Source: Bdellovibrionales bacterium
GTDB taxonomy: Bacteria > Bdellovibrionota > Bdellovibrionia > Bdellovibrionales > UBA1609
DNA length: 13,133 nt
Direction: 5' to 3'
Assembly (NCBI GenBank): GCA_027451425.1
Contig: DAIDJH010000015.1
Coordinates: 1-13,133 of the forward strand
The stretch's first letter is position 1; each line of letters starts with the position of its first letter. A model generated the notes under the pieces. The model made no database searches, had not been told where the DNA came from, and saw only the letters and a program-made list of their open reading frames with translations. Positions 1-8,388 of this stretch are shown one piece after another. Made by a program: the position numbers and the translations under genes.

Positions 1-626
1 ACAACGATCTCATCGACGCGCTCGTTCGAAGTCTTAAGGTTGGGTTCACGTCGAGTCTCGTTTCGACTCTTATCGGTGGCTTTGCAGCGATTGCGTTGGT
101 GAAATCAAAATTTCGCTTCGCTAAAACCGTCGATGCGCTGTCGTTTTTATCGCTTGTCGTCCCCGAACTCGTTTTTGCCCTCACCTTGCTTTCGTGGTTT
201 TTCGTTTTACGGTTAGAGCTCTCACTCTTCACGGTTATTCTGGCGCACATCACCTTCAGCCTGTGCTTCGTTCTCATGACAGTGAACGGCCGTCTAGCTT
301 CGCTCGATATGACGATCGAAGACGCGGCTCGCGACCTCGGTGCCAACGAATGGCGAATACTGTGGACGATCACACTCCCGCTCATCATGACATCGCTTTT
401 AGCCGGATTTCTTCTCGCGTTTCTTCTTTCATTCGACGATTTTCTAATTACGTTTTTCACTTGTGGAGTGGGCAGCGACACCCTCCCCATCCGTCTCTAT
501 GCCGCGATGAAATCGGGGCTAACCCCCAAATTGTCGGCGCTTGCGACATTGATGCTCGCCTTCACCATCGCGCTGATTTTGTTACTGAAGCGCGCTCGCG
601 GCCTTAAGATTTTTGGGCAGATGTGA
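1..626 (+). CDS. Spermidine/putrescine-type ABC transporter permease (PotC/PotI-like), 5' end missing
   Basis: This is an inner-membrane permease subunit of a binding-protein-dependent ABC importer. The frame is open from base 3 to the TGA at 624-626 and has no stop back to the window edge, so the real start lies upstream. A TTG at 96 is an internal codon. About 207 residues are visible, and roughly the first 50-60 residues of a PotC-sized protein (about 260) are absent. The visible start (NDLIDALVRSLKVG) matches the entry into the conserved permease core. Several hydrophobic helices follow. The cytoplasmic EAA loop that docks on the ATPase is clear at about 318-390 (EDAARDLGANEW, then LPLI). 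The segment after it (SFDDFLITFFTCG) is typical of the PotC/PotI branch. Substrate preference for polyamines is inferred from that branch similarity. The ATPase, PotB-like and binding-protein genes would be expected to the left. It converges on the hydratase/dehydrogenase gene with a 25-base gap and no convincing terminator stem. Confidence 0.85.
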   Translation, partial: NDLIDALVRSLKVGFTSSLVSTLIGGFAAIALVKSKFRFAKTVDALSFLSLVVPELVFALTLLSWFFVLRLELSLFTVILAHITFSLCFVLMTVNGRLASLDMTIEDAARDLGANEWRILWTITLPLIMTSLLAGFLLAFLLSFDDFLITFFTCGVGSDTLPIRLYAAMKSGLTPKLSALATLMLAFTIALILLLKRARGLKIFGQM

Positions 627-651
627 TATTGCGCTGACAAATTTTACACAA

Positions 652-2763
652 TTATTTTTTAAACCGCGCGCTCTGATTGGCGAATTCGCGCTCGCCGACG
701 AAGTCGATGTAAGACAGCGCTCCGCCCGTGTAGGCCGGAAAGCCCCATCCTAAAATCGAACCGACGTCGCCGTCTGTTTTCGAGCGCAAAATGCCTTCAT
801 CCAGGCACTTCTTGGCCTCAAATGCTTGAACCGCAAGTAGCCGCTGCCCGACTTCTTGAACGGCCGGTTGAGTCTTCGCCGGAGCGAAAAATTCTTTTAG
901 TTTAGGCCATAAAAACTTTTTCCCGCCGGGCGGGTATTCGTAAAATCCACCGCCGGATTTTCGCCCTAACCGTTTTAATTCCTCAACAAAGAGCTTTGAA
1001 ACCTGCAATGAATTTTGATCGACACCTTTCGGACCCAAATCGTCTACCGTTTGCTTGAGAATGTGATACATGAGATCGAGGCTCACCTCATCGGCGACCG
1101 CGAGTGGCCCGACCGGCATGCCGGCCATGCGCCCGGCATTTTCAATAAGCGCCGGCTGCACGCCTTCTTTGAGGAGTGCGATACCTTCTTGCACGTAAGT
1201 CATGAACACGCGGGACGTGTAAAATCCCCTCCCGTCATTCACAACAATCGGAGTTTTCTTGATTGCGCGCACAAAATCGAGGGCCTTCGCAATGGCCACG
1301 TCACCCGTTTTTTTACCGACAATAATTTCAACCAGCGGCATTTTGTCGACTGGCGAAAAGAAGTGAATCCCGATAAAGTTTTCGGGGCGCTTCGAAGCTT
1401 CGGCAAGACCCGTGATGGGTAATGTCGACGTGTTTGAAGCAACAATAGCATCGCTTGCGCACACAGCTTCAGATTCTTTCGTAACTTGTGCTTTGATTTT
1501 TCGATCTTCGATGACCGTTTCGATAATCAAATCACAGTCCGCAACAGCGCGCGCTTCATCGGTTGCCTTGATCAAACCGAGAAGTTTTTCTTTCTGTTCG
1601 GGCGCTAAGCGCCTCTTCTCGATGAGGCCGTCACAAATTTTTGTAGAATAGCTCTTGCCTTTTTCAGCCGCTGCAGTTGAAACGTCCTTCAGCACGACGG
1701 GGATCCCCGCTTTCGCTGCGACATACGCGATGCCCGAGCCCATCATGCCGGCCCCTAAAATTCCAACTTTTTTAGTTGGCATTGGCGAAATGCCCTTTGG
1801 CCGCGCCGCCAATTTGTTAGCCTCGTTCATCCCAAAAAACAATGTGCGAATCATATTCTTCGCCACAGGATGAACGACCAATTGCGCGAAATAGCCCGCT
1901 TCGATTTGCAGCGCCGACTCGAACGGAACCTGTAACCCTTCATACACGCAACTCAATATCGCTTTGGGAGCGGGATAATTGTTGTACGTTTTTTCAGCCA
2001 CCATTGCATTGGATGCGGCAAAAACTTGATATGCGCCCGGCGATTGCACGCCGCCGCCAGGGATTTTGTATTTTTTGTCGGCCCATGGTTGTTGAACGGG
2101 CACCGGCTTACCGTCTTTGTCTTTTGCGGCGCTCACTTCGCCGATCCATTTTTTCGCCGCCGCCATCATCTGCTCCGCGCTGTCGAACAGTTCGTGCACG
2201 ATCCCCATCTTGAGCGCTTTTTCAGGAGCGACTTTCTGCCCAGTCGTCATCATTTCAACGGCCGGTTGAATCCCTATCAACCGCGGCAGCCGTTGTGTAC
2301 CCCCGCCGCCGGGCAAAAGCCCCAATGTCACTTCAGGTAAACCAATCTGGATTTTTTCATTTTTTAAACACAACCGGCGATGACAAGCGAGCGCCAGCTC
2401 CAGACCTCCACCCAACGCCGAACCGGTGATCGCCGCGACAACGGGGCGATTCATTTTTTCCGGTCCAGAATTTTCAAGCGCCAAAAAAACCGCGTGAAGC
2501 TTGCGCGTAATTTTTTGGACATCACCTATCCGCGTGATTTTTAAAAGGGCATCGAGATCTCCGCCCGCCAAAAAATCGTTTTTCGCCGAGCGAATGATTA
2601 AGCCCTTTACCGACGAATCCGCCCATGCTTCTTTTACGACATTCTCGAGCGCATCTAAAAATTCATCATTAATGACGTTCGTTGATAATTTTGGATTATC
2701 GAGCGTCACGATGCCAATTTGTCCGCCGCCGATTTGTTCAGGAGTTTTTTCGTATTGAATCAT
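652..2763 (-). CDS. fadJ: Fused enoyl-CoA hydratase / 3-hydroxyacyl-CoA dehydrogenase (FadJ/FadB-type alpha subunit)
   Basis: This bifunctional beta-oxidation enzyme hydrates trans-2-enoyl-CoA and then oxidises the L-3-hydroxyacyl-CoA with NAD+. With the ATG start chosen here it has 703 residues, close to the usual 700-730. The crotonase domain spans about residues 8-200. It has an oxyanion-hole glycine run and the two expected catalytic glutamates, Glu122 (GGGLELAL) and Glu144 ([11 protein letters not shown]). The dehydrogenase NAD site is GAGMMG at 337-342. The catalytic His467 ([16 protein letters not shown]) and Glu479 have the 12-residue spacing known from FadB. The C-terminal dehydrogenase domain then runs to the end. 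An in-frame GTG at 2767-2769 would add two residues. I prefer the ATG at 2761-2763 because GAGAGG lies five bases upstream and it forms a four-base ATGA overlap with the thiolase stop, which implies translational coupling. FadJ rather than FadB is a similarity-based choice. Confidence 0.93.
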   Translation of the reverse strand: MIQYEKTPEQIGGGQIGIVTLDNPKLSTNVINDEFLDALENVVKEAWADSSVKGLIIRSAKNDFLAGGDLDALLKITRIGDVQKITRKLHAVFLALENSGPEKMNRPVVAAITGSALGGGLELALACHRRLCLKNEKIQIGLPEVTLGLLPGGGGTQRLPRLIGIQPAVEMMTTGQKVAPEKALKMGIVHELFDSAEQMMAAAKKWIGEVSAAKDKDGKPVPVQQPWADKKYKIPGGGVQSPGAYQVFAASNAMVAEKTYNNYPAPKAILSCVYEGLQVPFESALQIEAGYFAQLVVHPVAKNMIRTLFFGMNEANKLAARPKGISPMPTKKVGILGAGMMGSGIAYVAAKAGIPVVLKDVSTAAAEKGKSYSTKICDGLIEKRRLAPEQKEKLLGLIKATDEARAVADCDLIIETVIEDRKIKAQVTKESEAVCASDAIVASNTSTLPITGLAEASKRPENFIGIHFFSPVDKMPLVEIIVGKKTGDVAIAKALDFVRAIKKTPIVVNDGRGFYTSRVFMTYVQEGIALLKEGVQPALIENAGRMAGMPVGPLAVADEVSLDLMYHILKQTVDDLGPKGVDQNSLQVSKLFVEELKRLGRKSGGGFYEYPPGGKKFLWPKLKEFFAPAKTQPAVQEVGQRLLAVQAFEAKKCLDEGILRSKTDGDVGSILGWGFPAYTGGALSYIDFVGEREFANQSARFKK

Positions 2764-3971
2764 ACGCACCTCTCAATAATTGTCGCCACACCCATCCCGC
2801 CGCCAATGCACAACGTGATCAGCGCTGTCGCCAAATTCTTTCGCTCAAGTTCATCGAGAGCCGTGCCTAAAATCATCGCTCCCGTCGCGCCAAGCGGGTG
2901 CCCCATGGCGATCGCCCCGCCGTTCACGTTGACTTTTGAATGATCGGCGCCGCACTCCTGCATAAAATAGAGAACGACGGCCGCAAACGCTTCGTTGATT
3001 TCAATCAAATCGACATCGGACATTTTCATCTTTGCTTTTGCCAAAGCCTTGCGCGACGCGCTCACCGGCCCTGTCAGCATAATGGTTGGTTCTTCGCACG
3101 TGAGCGCCATGGCGCGAATTTTCGCGCGCGGCTTGAGGCCCATTCGTTCACCGGCTTCGCGGCTGGCAAGAAGCAGAGCCGCAGCGCCGTCGACGATGCC
3201 CGAGGAGTTGCCTGCGTGATGCACGTGTTCGATGCGCTCAACGATCGGGTAGCGCTGAAGGGCAACGCTATCGAAACCATATTTTGTCCCCAACTCCTCA
3301 AATGACGGCTTCAACTGCGCGAGCCCTTCAAGGGCGGCTTCCGGGCGGATCATTTCATCGCGATCAAGAAGAACTTCGCCGTTCACGTCGGTAACGGCAA
3401 GCACGGATTTTTGAAACCGCTTTTCTTCCCACGCTTTTGTCGCACGCTTGTGCGATTCAACGGCAAAGCTATCAACATCACGACGAGAAAATCCATTGAG
3501 CGTCGCGATCAAATCCGCCGAAATCCCTTGGGGGACAAACGCCGCCTTGTTCGCAACATCGGGGTCAACGCTCCATGCGCCGCCATCACTTGCCATGGGC
3601 ACACGGCTCATCGACTCGACTCCGCCGGCGACCGCGACGTCGTAGTAGCCACCCATAATGCTTGTCGTTGCTTGATTAATGGCTTCAAGGCCAGAGGCGC
3701 AAAACCGGTTAATTGTAAAACCGGCGACCGAATAATTATAGCCCGCATAGAGCGCCGAAATTTTTGCGATGTTGGCGCCTTGTTCGGCGGATTGCGTGAC
3801 ACAACCCAAAATCACATCGTCGATTTTTGCCGTATCAAGATGATTGCGTTTGGCCAAACTTTCTAAAACCGTTTTCGCTAGCCAAACTGGCCGTGCCGGG
3901 TGAAGCGCCCCGCTTGATTTACCTTTGCCCCGCACTGTTCTAACCGCGTCGAAAATCAATGCTTCTTGCAT
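2760..3971 (-). CDS. fadI: Acetyl-CoA C-acyltransferase (3-ketoacyl-CoA thiolase, beta subunit)
   Basis: This thiolase performs the last step of beta-oxidation, cleaving 3-ketoacyl-CoA with CoA to give acetyl-CoA and a shortened acyl-CoA. It has 403 residues, normal for a type I thiolase. The nucleophile Cys91 sits in [12 protein letters not shown]. The Asn326-Glu327 motif (NEAFA), His358 (GHPLGATGA) and the acid/base Cys388 (CIGGGMG) are all present, so it should be active. The ATG at 3969-3971 is preceded by AAGAAAGG five bases upstream. It is the first gene of a two-gene unit: its TGA overlaps the downstream fused hydratase/dehydrogenase start by four bases, matching the alpha/beta subunit pairing of the trifunctional complex. 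A biosynthetic acetoacetyl-CoA thiolase (PhaA/AtoB) is the alternative, but the FadJ neighbour favours degradation. The symbol follows the FadI-FadJ pairing and is not proven against FadA. Confidence 0.92.
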   Translation of the reverse strand: MQEALIFDAVRTVRGKGKSSGALHPARPVWLAKTVLESLAKRNHLDTAKIDDVILGCVTQSAEQGANIAKISALYAGYNYSVAGFTINRFCASGLEAINQATTSIMGGYYDVAVAGGVESMSRVPMASDGGAWSVDPDVANKAAFVPQGISADLIATLNGFSRRDVDSFAVESHKRATKAWEEKRFQKSVLAVTDVNGEVLLDRDEMIRPEAALEGLAQLKPSFEELGTKYGFDSVALQRYPIVERIEHVHHAGNSSGIVDGAAALLLASREAGERMGLKPRAKIRAMALTCEEPTIMLTGPVSASRKALAKAKMKMSDVDLIEINEAFAAVVLYFMQECGADHSKVNVNGGAIAMGHPLGATGAMILGTALDELERKNLATALITLCIGGGMGVATIIERCV

Positions 3972-3985
3972 AATGGCCTTTCTTG

Positions 3986-4014
3986 CTGACAGTTACGTCT
4001 GCTCCGAATATCCT
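3986..4014 (+). promoter_or_regulatory. Candidate sigma-70-type promoter for the acyl-CoA dehydrogenase gene
   Basis: In the 79-base gap between the divergent thiolase and acyl-CoA dehydrogenase genes, CTGACA (3986-3991; 5 of 6 matches to the -35 consensus) lies 17 bases from TATCCT (4009-4014; 4 of 6 to the -10). Transcription would start near 4020, about 30 bases before the GTG start. I found no equally good promoter for the thiolase side and no clear fatty-acid-regulator palindrome in this gap. This is a pattern match only. Confidence 0.35.
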
Positions 4015-4050
4015 TTTCACAAAGTACATCTCGCTCAAAGAGGATAGCAC

Positions 4051-5208
4051 GTGCACGAAAGATTATTAAATGACGATTTAAAACTTTTTCGCGACACGTT
4101 TCGCGACTGGCTGAAACGCGAAGTGACACCGCACTATGAAACGTGGGAACGAAATGGTCTCTGCCCGCGCGAAATCTATCGCAAAGCGGGAGACCAGGGA
4201 TTTTTGCTCCTGGATCAACCGAGTGCTTACGGCGGACTCGATCTCGACTTTCGTTTTAGTGCTGTGCTTATAGAAGAGAGCGCGTTAGCGGGAGCGAATG
4301 GCCTCGCACTTTGGCTGCACTCGGACATTATTGCTCCATATATAGGACATTTTGGCAGCGACGCGCAGAAAAAATTTTGGCTGCCCAAGATGGCCAGCGG
4401 CGAAGCGATCGCCGCGATCGCCATGTCAGAACCCGGCACAGGGAGCGATTTGCAAGCGATGCAAATGACCGCCGTTCGTGACGGCGATGATTGGGTTTTG
4501 AACGGCACAAAAACATTTATCAGTAACGGAATTAATTCGGATGTTGTCATTGTCGCGGCAAAAACGACGAATGCCACGAATGCCAGTACATCCGCGAAAT
4601 ACACTCCACTTACTTTATTTATAGTCGAAAAATCGCGAGCCGGCCTCACGGTTGGCAGAAAACTCGAAAAACTCGGTCTCAAGGCTCAAGACACGGCGGA
4701 ATTATTTTTTTCCGACTGTCGAGTGCCGCACTCCAATGTTCTCGGCGAAGTGGGCCAGGGATTTATTTATCTTACGAAGAGCCTAGCGCGCGAGCGAATG
4801 TGCATGGCGATTTATTCTCTCGCGGCGGCACGCTTCGCACTTTCACTCACGCTTGACTACATCGACTCGCGCCTTGCGTTTGGTAAAAAGATCAGTGCGT
4901 TTCAAAATACGCGATTTAAACTGGCCGACATGGCGACCGAAATTGAAGTGACGCAAGCCTTTCTTGATCAGTGCGTGCTCGACCTCAATGAGGGGCGCGA
5001 TATCACGATGAACGCCGCCATTGCCAAACTGAAAGCGACGGAAGTTCTCGGCCGCGTAACCGACGATTGCTTGCAACTTTTTGGCGGATGGGGATATATG
5101 TCGGAGTACCCCATTTCGCGCGCCTATGCCGATGCGCGCGTCTGGCGCATCTTCGGCGGCACGAGCGAAATCATGCGCGAGATTATCGCGCGAAAGATGA
5201 TTGAGTGA
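4051..5208 (+). CDS. Acyl-CoA dehydrogenase, long-chain/isovaleryl-type active site
   Basis: This flavoenzyme introduces the trans-2 double bond into acyl-CoA, the first step of beta-oxidation, and passes electrons to ETF. It has 385 residues, normal for the family. The FAD/substrate signature AMSEPGTGSDL lies near residues 128-138 and the C-terminal signature QLFGGWGYMSEYPISRAY near 340-357, ending in GGTSEIMREIIARKM. The position that holds the catalytic Glu in short- and medium-chain enzymes (IYEGT) is Gly369 here (IFGGT). A glutamate instead occurs at residue 248 in ARERMCMA, the helix-G position used by long-chain acyl-CoA and isovaleryl-CoA dehydrogenases. The enzyme is therefore predicted to be active on long or branched chains. 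The GTG start has AAGAGGAT six bases upstream. Its TGA overlaps the GTG of the downstream alkyltransferase (GTGA). It is divergent from the thiolase/FadJ unit, completing the pathway locally. Confidence 0.93.
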   Translation: MHERLLNDDLKLFRDTFRDWLKREVTPHYETWERNGLCPREIYRKAGDQGFLLLDQPSAYGGLDLDFRFSAVLIEESALAGANGLALWLHSDIIAPYIGHFGSDAQKKFWLPKMASGEAIAAIAMSEPGTGSDLQAMQMTAVRDGDDWVLNGTKTFISNGINSDVVIVAAKTTNATNASTSAKYTPLTLFIVEKSRAGLTVGRKLEKLGLKAQDTAELFFSDCRVPHSNVLGEVGQGFIYLTKSLARERMCMAIYSLAAARFALSLTLDYIDSRLAFGKKISAFQNTRFKLADMATEIEVTQAFLDQCVLDLNEGRDITMNAAIAKLKATEVLGRVTDDCLQLFGGWGYMSEYPISRAYADARVWRIFGGTSEIMREIIARKMIE

Positions 5209-5753
5209 AAAAATTATTTTATAAACATATTTCATCGCCAGTTGGCAAACTTCGTCTCGTGGCTACAGACCAAGCACTCGTGCAACTTTCTTTTGGAGTG
5301 GATGGCCTGCCTTCGGCGGTCCGAGCCGGACGACACCCCATTTTAAATCGGGCCGAACGACAGTTAAAAGAGTATTTCGCTGGCAAACGAAAACAATTTG
5401 AACTTGAACTTGCGACTGAAGGCAGTGAATTTCAGAAAAAAGTTTGGTCGGCTCTTCGACGTATCCCTTATGGCCAAACAAAAAGCTACGGCGATGTCGC
5501 ACACTCCATCGGCCAACCGAAAGCATCACGGGCGGTCGGCGGCGCTAACAATAAGAACCCCATCGCCATCATCGTCCCCTGCCATCGCGTGATTGGTGCA
5601 AACGGCGATCTGACCGGCTTCGGCGGCGGCCTTTCAATCAAAGAAAAATTATTGGCTCTTGAGTCCGCGGCGACCGCGCCAGGCCGGCGCCTTAACTCTT
5701 CAACAACAGCCTCGTCAGGCTCACTCCGCCCATGGCTGCTAAAAAACCGATGA
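5205..5753 (+). CDS. ogt: Methylated-DNA--protein-cysteine methyltransferase (Ogt/AGT)
   Basis: This suicide DNA-repair protein transfers the alkyl group from O6-alkylguanine to its own cysteine. It has 182 residues. An N-terminal domain occupies about 1-75 and the helix-turn-helix and active-site domain about 80-155. The acceptor Cys126 lies in IIVPCHRV. The upstream RAVGGANNKNP segment has the recognition-helix arginine and the conserved asparagine, and the loop GANGDLTGFGGGLSIKEKLL follows as expected. The GTG start at 5205 overlaps the acyl-CoA dehydrogenase stop by four bases (GTGA). There is no strong independent Shine-Dalgarno, so coupled translation is likely. The typical domain ends near LLALE (about residue 151). 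The remaining 30 or so residues are Ser/Arg-rich and mostly lie in the 62 bases that overlap crcB on the other strand, so this tail is probably not functionally conserved. The link to beta-oxidation looks like operon hitch-hiking, not shared function. Confidence 0.92.
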   Translation: MKKLFYKHISSPVGKLRLVATDQALVQLSFGVDGLPSAVRAGRHPILNRAERQLKEYFAGKRKQFELELATEGSEFQKKVWSALRRIPYGQTKSYGDVAHSIGQPKASRAVGGANNKNPIAIIVPCHRVIGANGDLTGFGGGLSIKEKLLALESAATAPGRRLNSSTTASSGSLRPWLLKNR

Positions 5754-6072
5754 TGGGGCTGCCGAATAAATAAATTCCGCTCAGTAAATAGTCGGACTGC
5801 TCGGCCAAGCGAACGCTCTCAAGTGCAAATGATGAAAAGGTGGTAAATCCGCCCAAAAATCCGACCATGAGCCCCACGCTCACACTCGACGGAATGTCTA
5901 TTTTTTCGATACCAACAATGTACACGACGCCAATCAAAAACGAACCTAGGATATTAATAATAAATGTACCCAAAGGAAATTGCGTGGGCATCGCGCGAGC
6001 GAAAAATAGCCCCACATAGTAGCGGCAAAAAACGCCACACAGGCCAAGCACCGCAATTAAAATAATTTTCAA
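5692..6072 (-). CDS. crcB: CrcB/FluC fluoride ion channel
   Basis: This small dual-topology membrane protein exports fluoride and protects cells from its toxicity. It has 126 residues and four hydrophobic helices, the normal FluC size. Diagnostic motifs are the N-terminal glycine-rich helix with Arg17 (GLCGVFCRYYVG), the pore helix GTFIINILGSFLIG with its conserved Asn, and GFLGGFTTFSSF, the broken-helix segment with the paired-Phe selectivity region. A single gene, not a FluC1/FluC2 pair, suggests a homodimer. The start codon is TTG at 6070-6072. It is preceded by a strong GGAGG six bases upstream, and the coding motif starts immediately after, so I accept it. It is the last gene of the minus-strand run, 37 bases after the S9 peptidase. 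I see no fluoride riboswitch in that gap, so it is presumably expressed with the operon. Its 3' end overlaps ogt by 62 bases in antisense. Confidence 0.92.
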   Translation of the reverse strand: MKIILIAVLGLCGVFCRYYVGLFFARAMPTQFPLGTFIINILGSFLIGVVYIVGIEKIDIPSSVSVGLMVGFLGGFTTFSSFALESVRLAEQSDYLLSGIYLFGSPIIGFLAAMGGVSLTRLLLKS

Positions 6073-6109
6073 GATAAACCTCCGCGTAGCATATCGATGC
6101 TTAAACTCA

Positions 6110-8029
6110 CTACGCCGGCGGCACCGGCTTTAAGTATTTGGCCAAAAATTTTTCCATAGCCGTGTAGAAATCAAAGCGATTTTCTTCGTTTTGAAAGCCG
6201 TGCCCTTCGTTTTGCTTCACCATATATTCAACCGTAACGCCGCGCTTTCTCAATGCGGCGACAATTTCATTGCTTTCGTCGATATTCACGCGCGGATCTT
6301 TCGCACCTTGCGCCACAAACAGCGGCGTGCGAATGCGATCGACGTGAAATACTGGCGACTCCGCTCGCAGAAGCGCCTCATCTTTCACCGGATTACCAAC
6401 TTCAGTGTACATCATGTCGAGAAACGGCTTCCAGTACGGCGGGATGGTTTGCATAAACCGTAAAAGGTTAGAAGCCCCAACATAATCGACAGCGCAAGCG
6501 TAAAGGTGCGGCGTGAACGTCACTCCGGCCAGCGTCGCATAACCTCCGTATGACCCACCGTAAATCGCGATTCGTTTTGGATCGGCGATTTTTTGTTGGA
6601 TCAACCACTTTACTCCATCCGTGATGTCGTCTTGCATTTTGCGGCCCCATTGCTTGAATGACGCCTCCCAAAATTTACGCCCGTATCCGGTCGAGCCTCT
6701 GAAGTTCATTTGAAAAACCGCATAACCTCGGCTGGCTAAAAACTGCACCTCGGGATTATACCCCCAACTGTCGCGCGCCCACGGGCCGCCGTGCGGGTTC
6801 ACAACCACCGGCAATTTTTTCGCCTTCATCCCGCGCGGGACAGTCAGGTAACCGTGAATCTTTAAGCCGTCGCGTGTCGTGTACTCGACCGGTTCCATCG
6901 GGCTCATTTTGGCGGGATCGATCCAGGGCGCCGTATCCGCAAGCTTAGTCAGCTTCTTGGTCTTGGCATCGTACAGATACTCAGAGCCCGGGTTCACGTC
7001 ACTCCAACCGAGCACGATGAATTTATCTTCGTTGCGGTCATAACTTGAAATCCCGATCTCAGCGGTTGGAATTTGTTTTTTCAAATCCACGAACATCCGA
7101 CGAAGCACGGGATCAAAAAAATGTCGCTGCATCTTCCATGTCGTGTAGAGCGCATCCCATAGGACATGGCGCTTTTTTGAAAACGTGACGTTATCGATGT
7201 CGACATCGTGGCGCGCATAAATCACATGCTCTTTGCCCGACTTTAAATTTAGTTCAACAACAGCCAACTTATCACGCCCGCGATTCGAAAGCGCATAAAC
7301 ATTCTTGTTGTCGAAAGTGTAAAAAAGCGGGTTCACTTGCGTGCGAAAATTGGTGGTCAGCAACTTGTGAAAGGGTGCATTTTCACTTTCACGCACCAGA
7401 ATCGTATTGTTGACTCCGTCGGTTTGCACGGCAAGTTTCAATCGGCCCTTATGGTCGGTCATCCAACCGGAGATATGCCCGGGGTTTTTCGCGACCAGAT
7501 CGAGCTTTCCGCTTCGAATATTGAGGCGGTAGACATCGAAAATTTCGCGGTCACGCTTATTCAGCCCAATGAGCACATGGTTGTCGTCCACTTCATCGAG
7601 GTCATCGACGAGTTCCGTACGCACACCAGAAAACGGCGTGAGATTCACGACTTTTTTCGTTTTAATATCAACCGAAAACAACTGAAAGTTTTCGTCACCA
7701 TTAAAATCGCGTAAGAATAGGATCGTGCGCTTGCCCTTCCAAAAGCTATTGTCGATATCACGATCCGTGACATCTGTTAGCCGTACGGGCGATGCCGAGT
7801 TGACGGACCGAATAAACACATTCATGCGATGATGCCACGGGGCCAAATACGAAAGATATCGGCCGTCAGGAGAGAGTTCGAAATCGGATTTTCGCGGATT
7901 ACGAAAAAAATCTTGGAGAGGGGTCAACCCTTTCTGGTTGCGCGCAGTCTCGCTACTCTCGGCTGGTTTGTGAGCGCACCCCGCCGCCGTCAGTAAAACC
8001 AAAAATACGCCCGCCATCCTGTTTTGCAA
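6110..8029 (-). CDS. S9-family (prolyl oligopeptidase/acylaminoacyl-peptidase-like) serine peptidase, probable lipoprotein
   Basis: A serine peptidase with an N-terminal beta-propeller (about residues 35-380) and a C-terminal alpha/beta-hydrolase domain (about 395-639). It would cleave short peptides that fit through the propeller. Numbered from the TTG at 8029, the catalytic triad is Ser493 (GGSYGGYA), Asp578 (GAKDPRV) and His610 (EGHGFQ). The spacings of 85 and 32 are typical of S9. The oxyanion region HGGP and the NFRGSTGYG motif are also present. The N-terminus is a short basic stretch, a hydrophobic run (MAGVFLVLLTAAG) and Cys18, a loose lipobox, so periplasmic lipid anchoring is likely. 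Start choice is uncertain. TTG 8029 has GGGGGA four bases upstream. TTG 8041 would add four residues without a ribosome binding site. ATG 8017 would remove the basic residues. It lies between glutaredoxin and crcB in a four-gene run. Confidence 0.88.
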   Translation of the reverse strand: MQNRMAGVFLVLLTAAGCAHKPAESSETARNQKGLTPLQDFFRNPRKSDFELSPDGRYLSYLAPWHHRMNVFIRSVNSASPVRLTDVTDRDIDNSFWKGKRTILFLRDFNGDENFQLFSVDIKTKKVVNLTPFSGVRTELVDDLDEVDDNHVLIGLNKRDREIFDVYRLNIRSGKLDLVAKNPGHISGWMTDHKGRLKLAVQTDGVNNTILVRESENAPFHKLLTTNFRTQVNPLFYTFDNKNVYALSNRGRDKLAVVELNLKSGKEHVIYARHDVDIDNVTFSKKRHVLWDALYTTWKMQRHFFDPVLRRMFVDLKKQIPTAEIGISSYDRNEDKFIVLGWSDVNPGSEYLYDAKTKKLTKLADTAPWIDPAKMSPMEPVEYTTRDGLKIHGYLTVPRGMKAKKLPVVVNPHGGPWARDSWGYNPEVQFLASRGYAVFQMNFRGSTGYGRKFWEASFKQWGRKMQDDITDGVKWLIQQKIADPKRIAIYGGSYGGYATLAGVTFTPHLYACAVDYVGASNLLRFMQTIPPYWKPFLDMMYTEVGNPVKDEALLRAESPVFHVDRIRTPLFVAQGAKDPRVNIDESNEIVAALRKRGVTVEYMVKQNEGHGFQNEENRFDFYTAMEKFLAKYLKPVPPA

Positions 8030-8048
8030 TTTGTCCCCCAAAGCTGTT

Positions 8049-8318
8049 CTAAACGGATTTAGATTGTAGTTTCAACGCCGCCAGGCCATCTTGCTCGTTA
8101 AGCTTGGCAAGCTCCGTGTAACCGCCGATCAATTTTTCGCCGGCAAAAATTTGCGGCACTGTTTTCATGCCCGACTTCCGCGTCAACGCCGCGAAGGCCT
8201 CGGCGTCATTCGCCGTCATTTTGATTTCGTCAAAATCGATTCCACGCTCTCTGAGTAACTCCTTTGCCGCCACACAGTACCGGCATGGATCTTTCGTGTA
8301 GACCTTTACGTAAGCCAT
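8049..8318 (-). CDS. grxC: Glutaredoxin (GrxC type) with a CRYC active site
   Basis: A small thiol-disulfide oxidoreductase that uses glutathione to reduce protein disulfides or mixed disulfides in the cytoplasm. It has 89 residues from the ATG at 8316-8318. The fold markers are in order: VKVYTKDPCRYC at the N-terminus with active-site Cys12 and Cys15, the cis-proline motif TVPQIF, and the glutathione-binding GGYTEL. The usual dithiol motif is CPYC. Here the residue after the first Cys is Arg, which may alter redox potential, but both cysteines are present, so it should work as a dithiol glutaredoxin. A GTG at 8325-8327 would add three residues (VYE). I prefer the ATG because glutaredoxins normally begin just before the first strand. 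The gene sits about 70 bases after the metallophosphoesterase and about 20 bases ahead of the S9 peptidase start, consistent with one transcript. Confidence 0.92.
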   Translation of the reverse strand: MAYVKVYTKDPCRYCVAAKELLRERGIDFDEIKMTANDAEAFAALTRKSGMKTVPQIFAGEKLIGGYTELAKLNEQDGLAALKLQSKSV

Positions 8319-8388
8319 CTCATACACCGCCTTCGTAATACCGAATTTTCACACAGATAAGACCACCGTGCAAGCGCAACACAAACGG

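Noticed and set aside
96..626. A complete 176-residue permease beginning at TTG 96.
   Set aside because: The same frame is open back to base 3 and encodes the conserved permease segment NSLKV-like (RSLKVG) upstream, so this is a partial gene.
627..660. Terminator between the permease and fadJ, suggested by the T-run at about 654-660.
   Set aside because: No GC-rich stem precedes the T-run on the plus strand, and the run lies in the last codons of the opposing fadJ gene.
1015..1422. Plus-strand open frames of 70-150 residues opposite fadJ, the thiolase and other genes.
   Set aside because: They lie wholly inside strongly supported genes on the other strand, have no recognisable motif or ribosome binding site, and read as antisense shadows.
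6073..6109. Fluoride riboswitch ahead of crcB.
   Set aside because: The gap is only 37 bases and shows just a ribosome binding site and a four-base inverted repeat (GCAT/ATGC). The conserved fluoride riboswitch core is not present.
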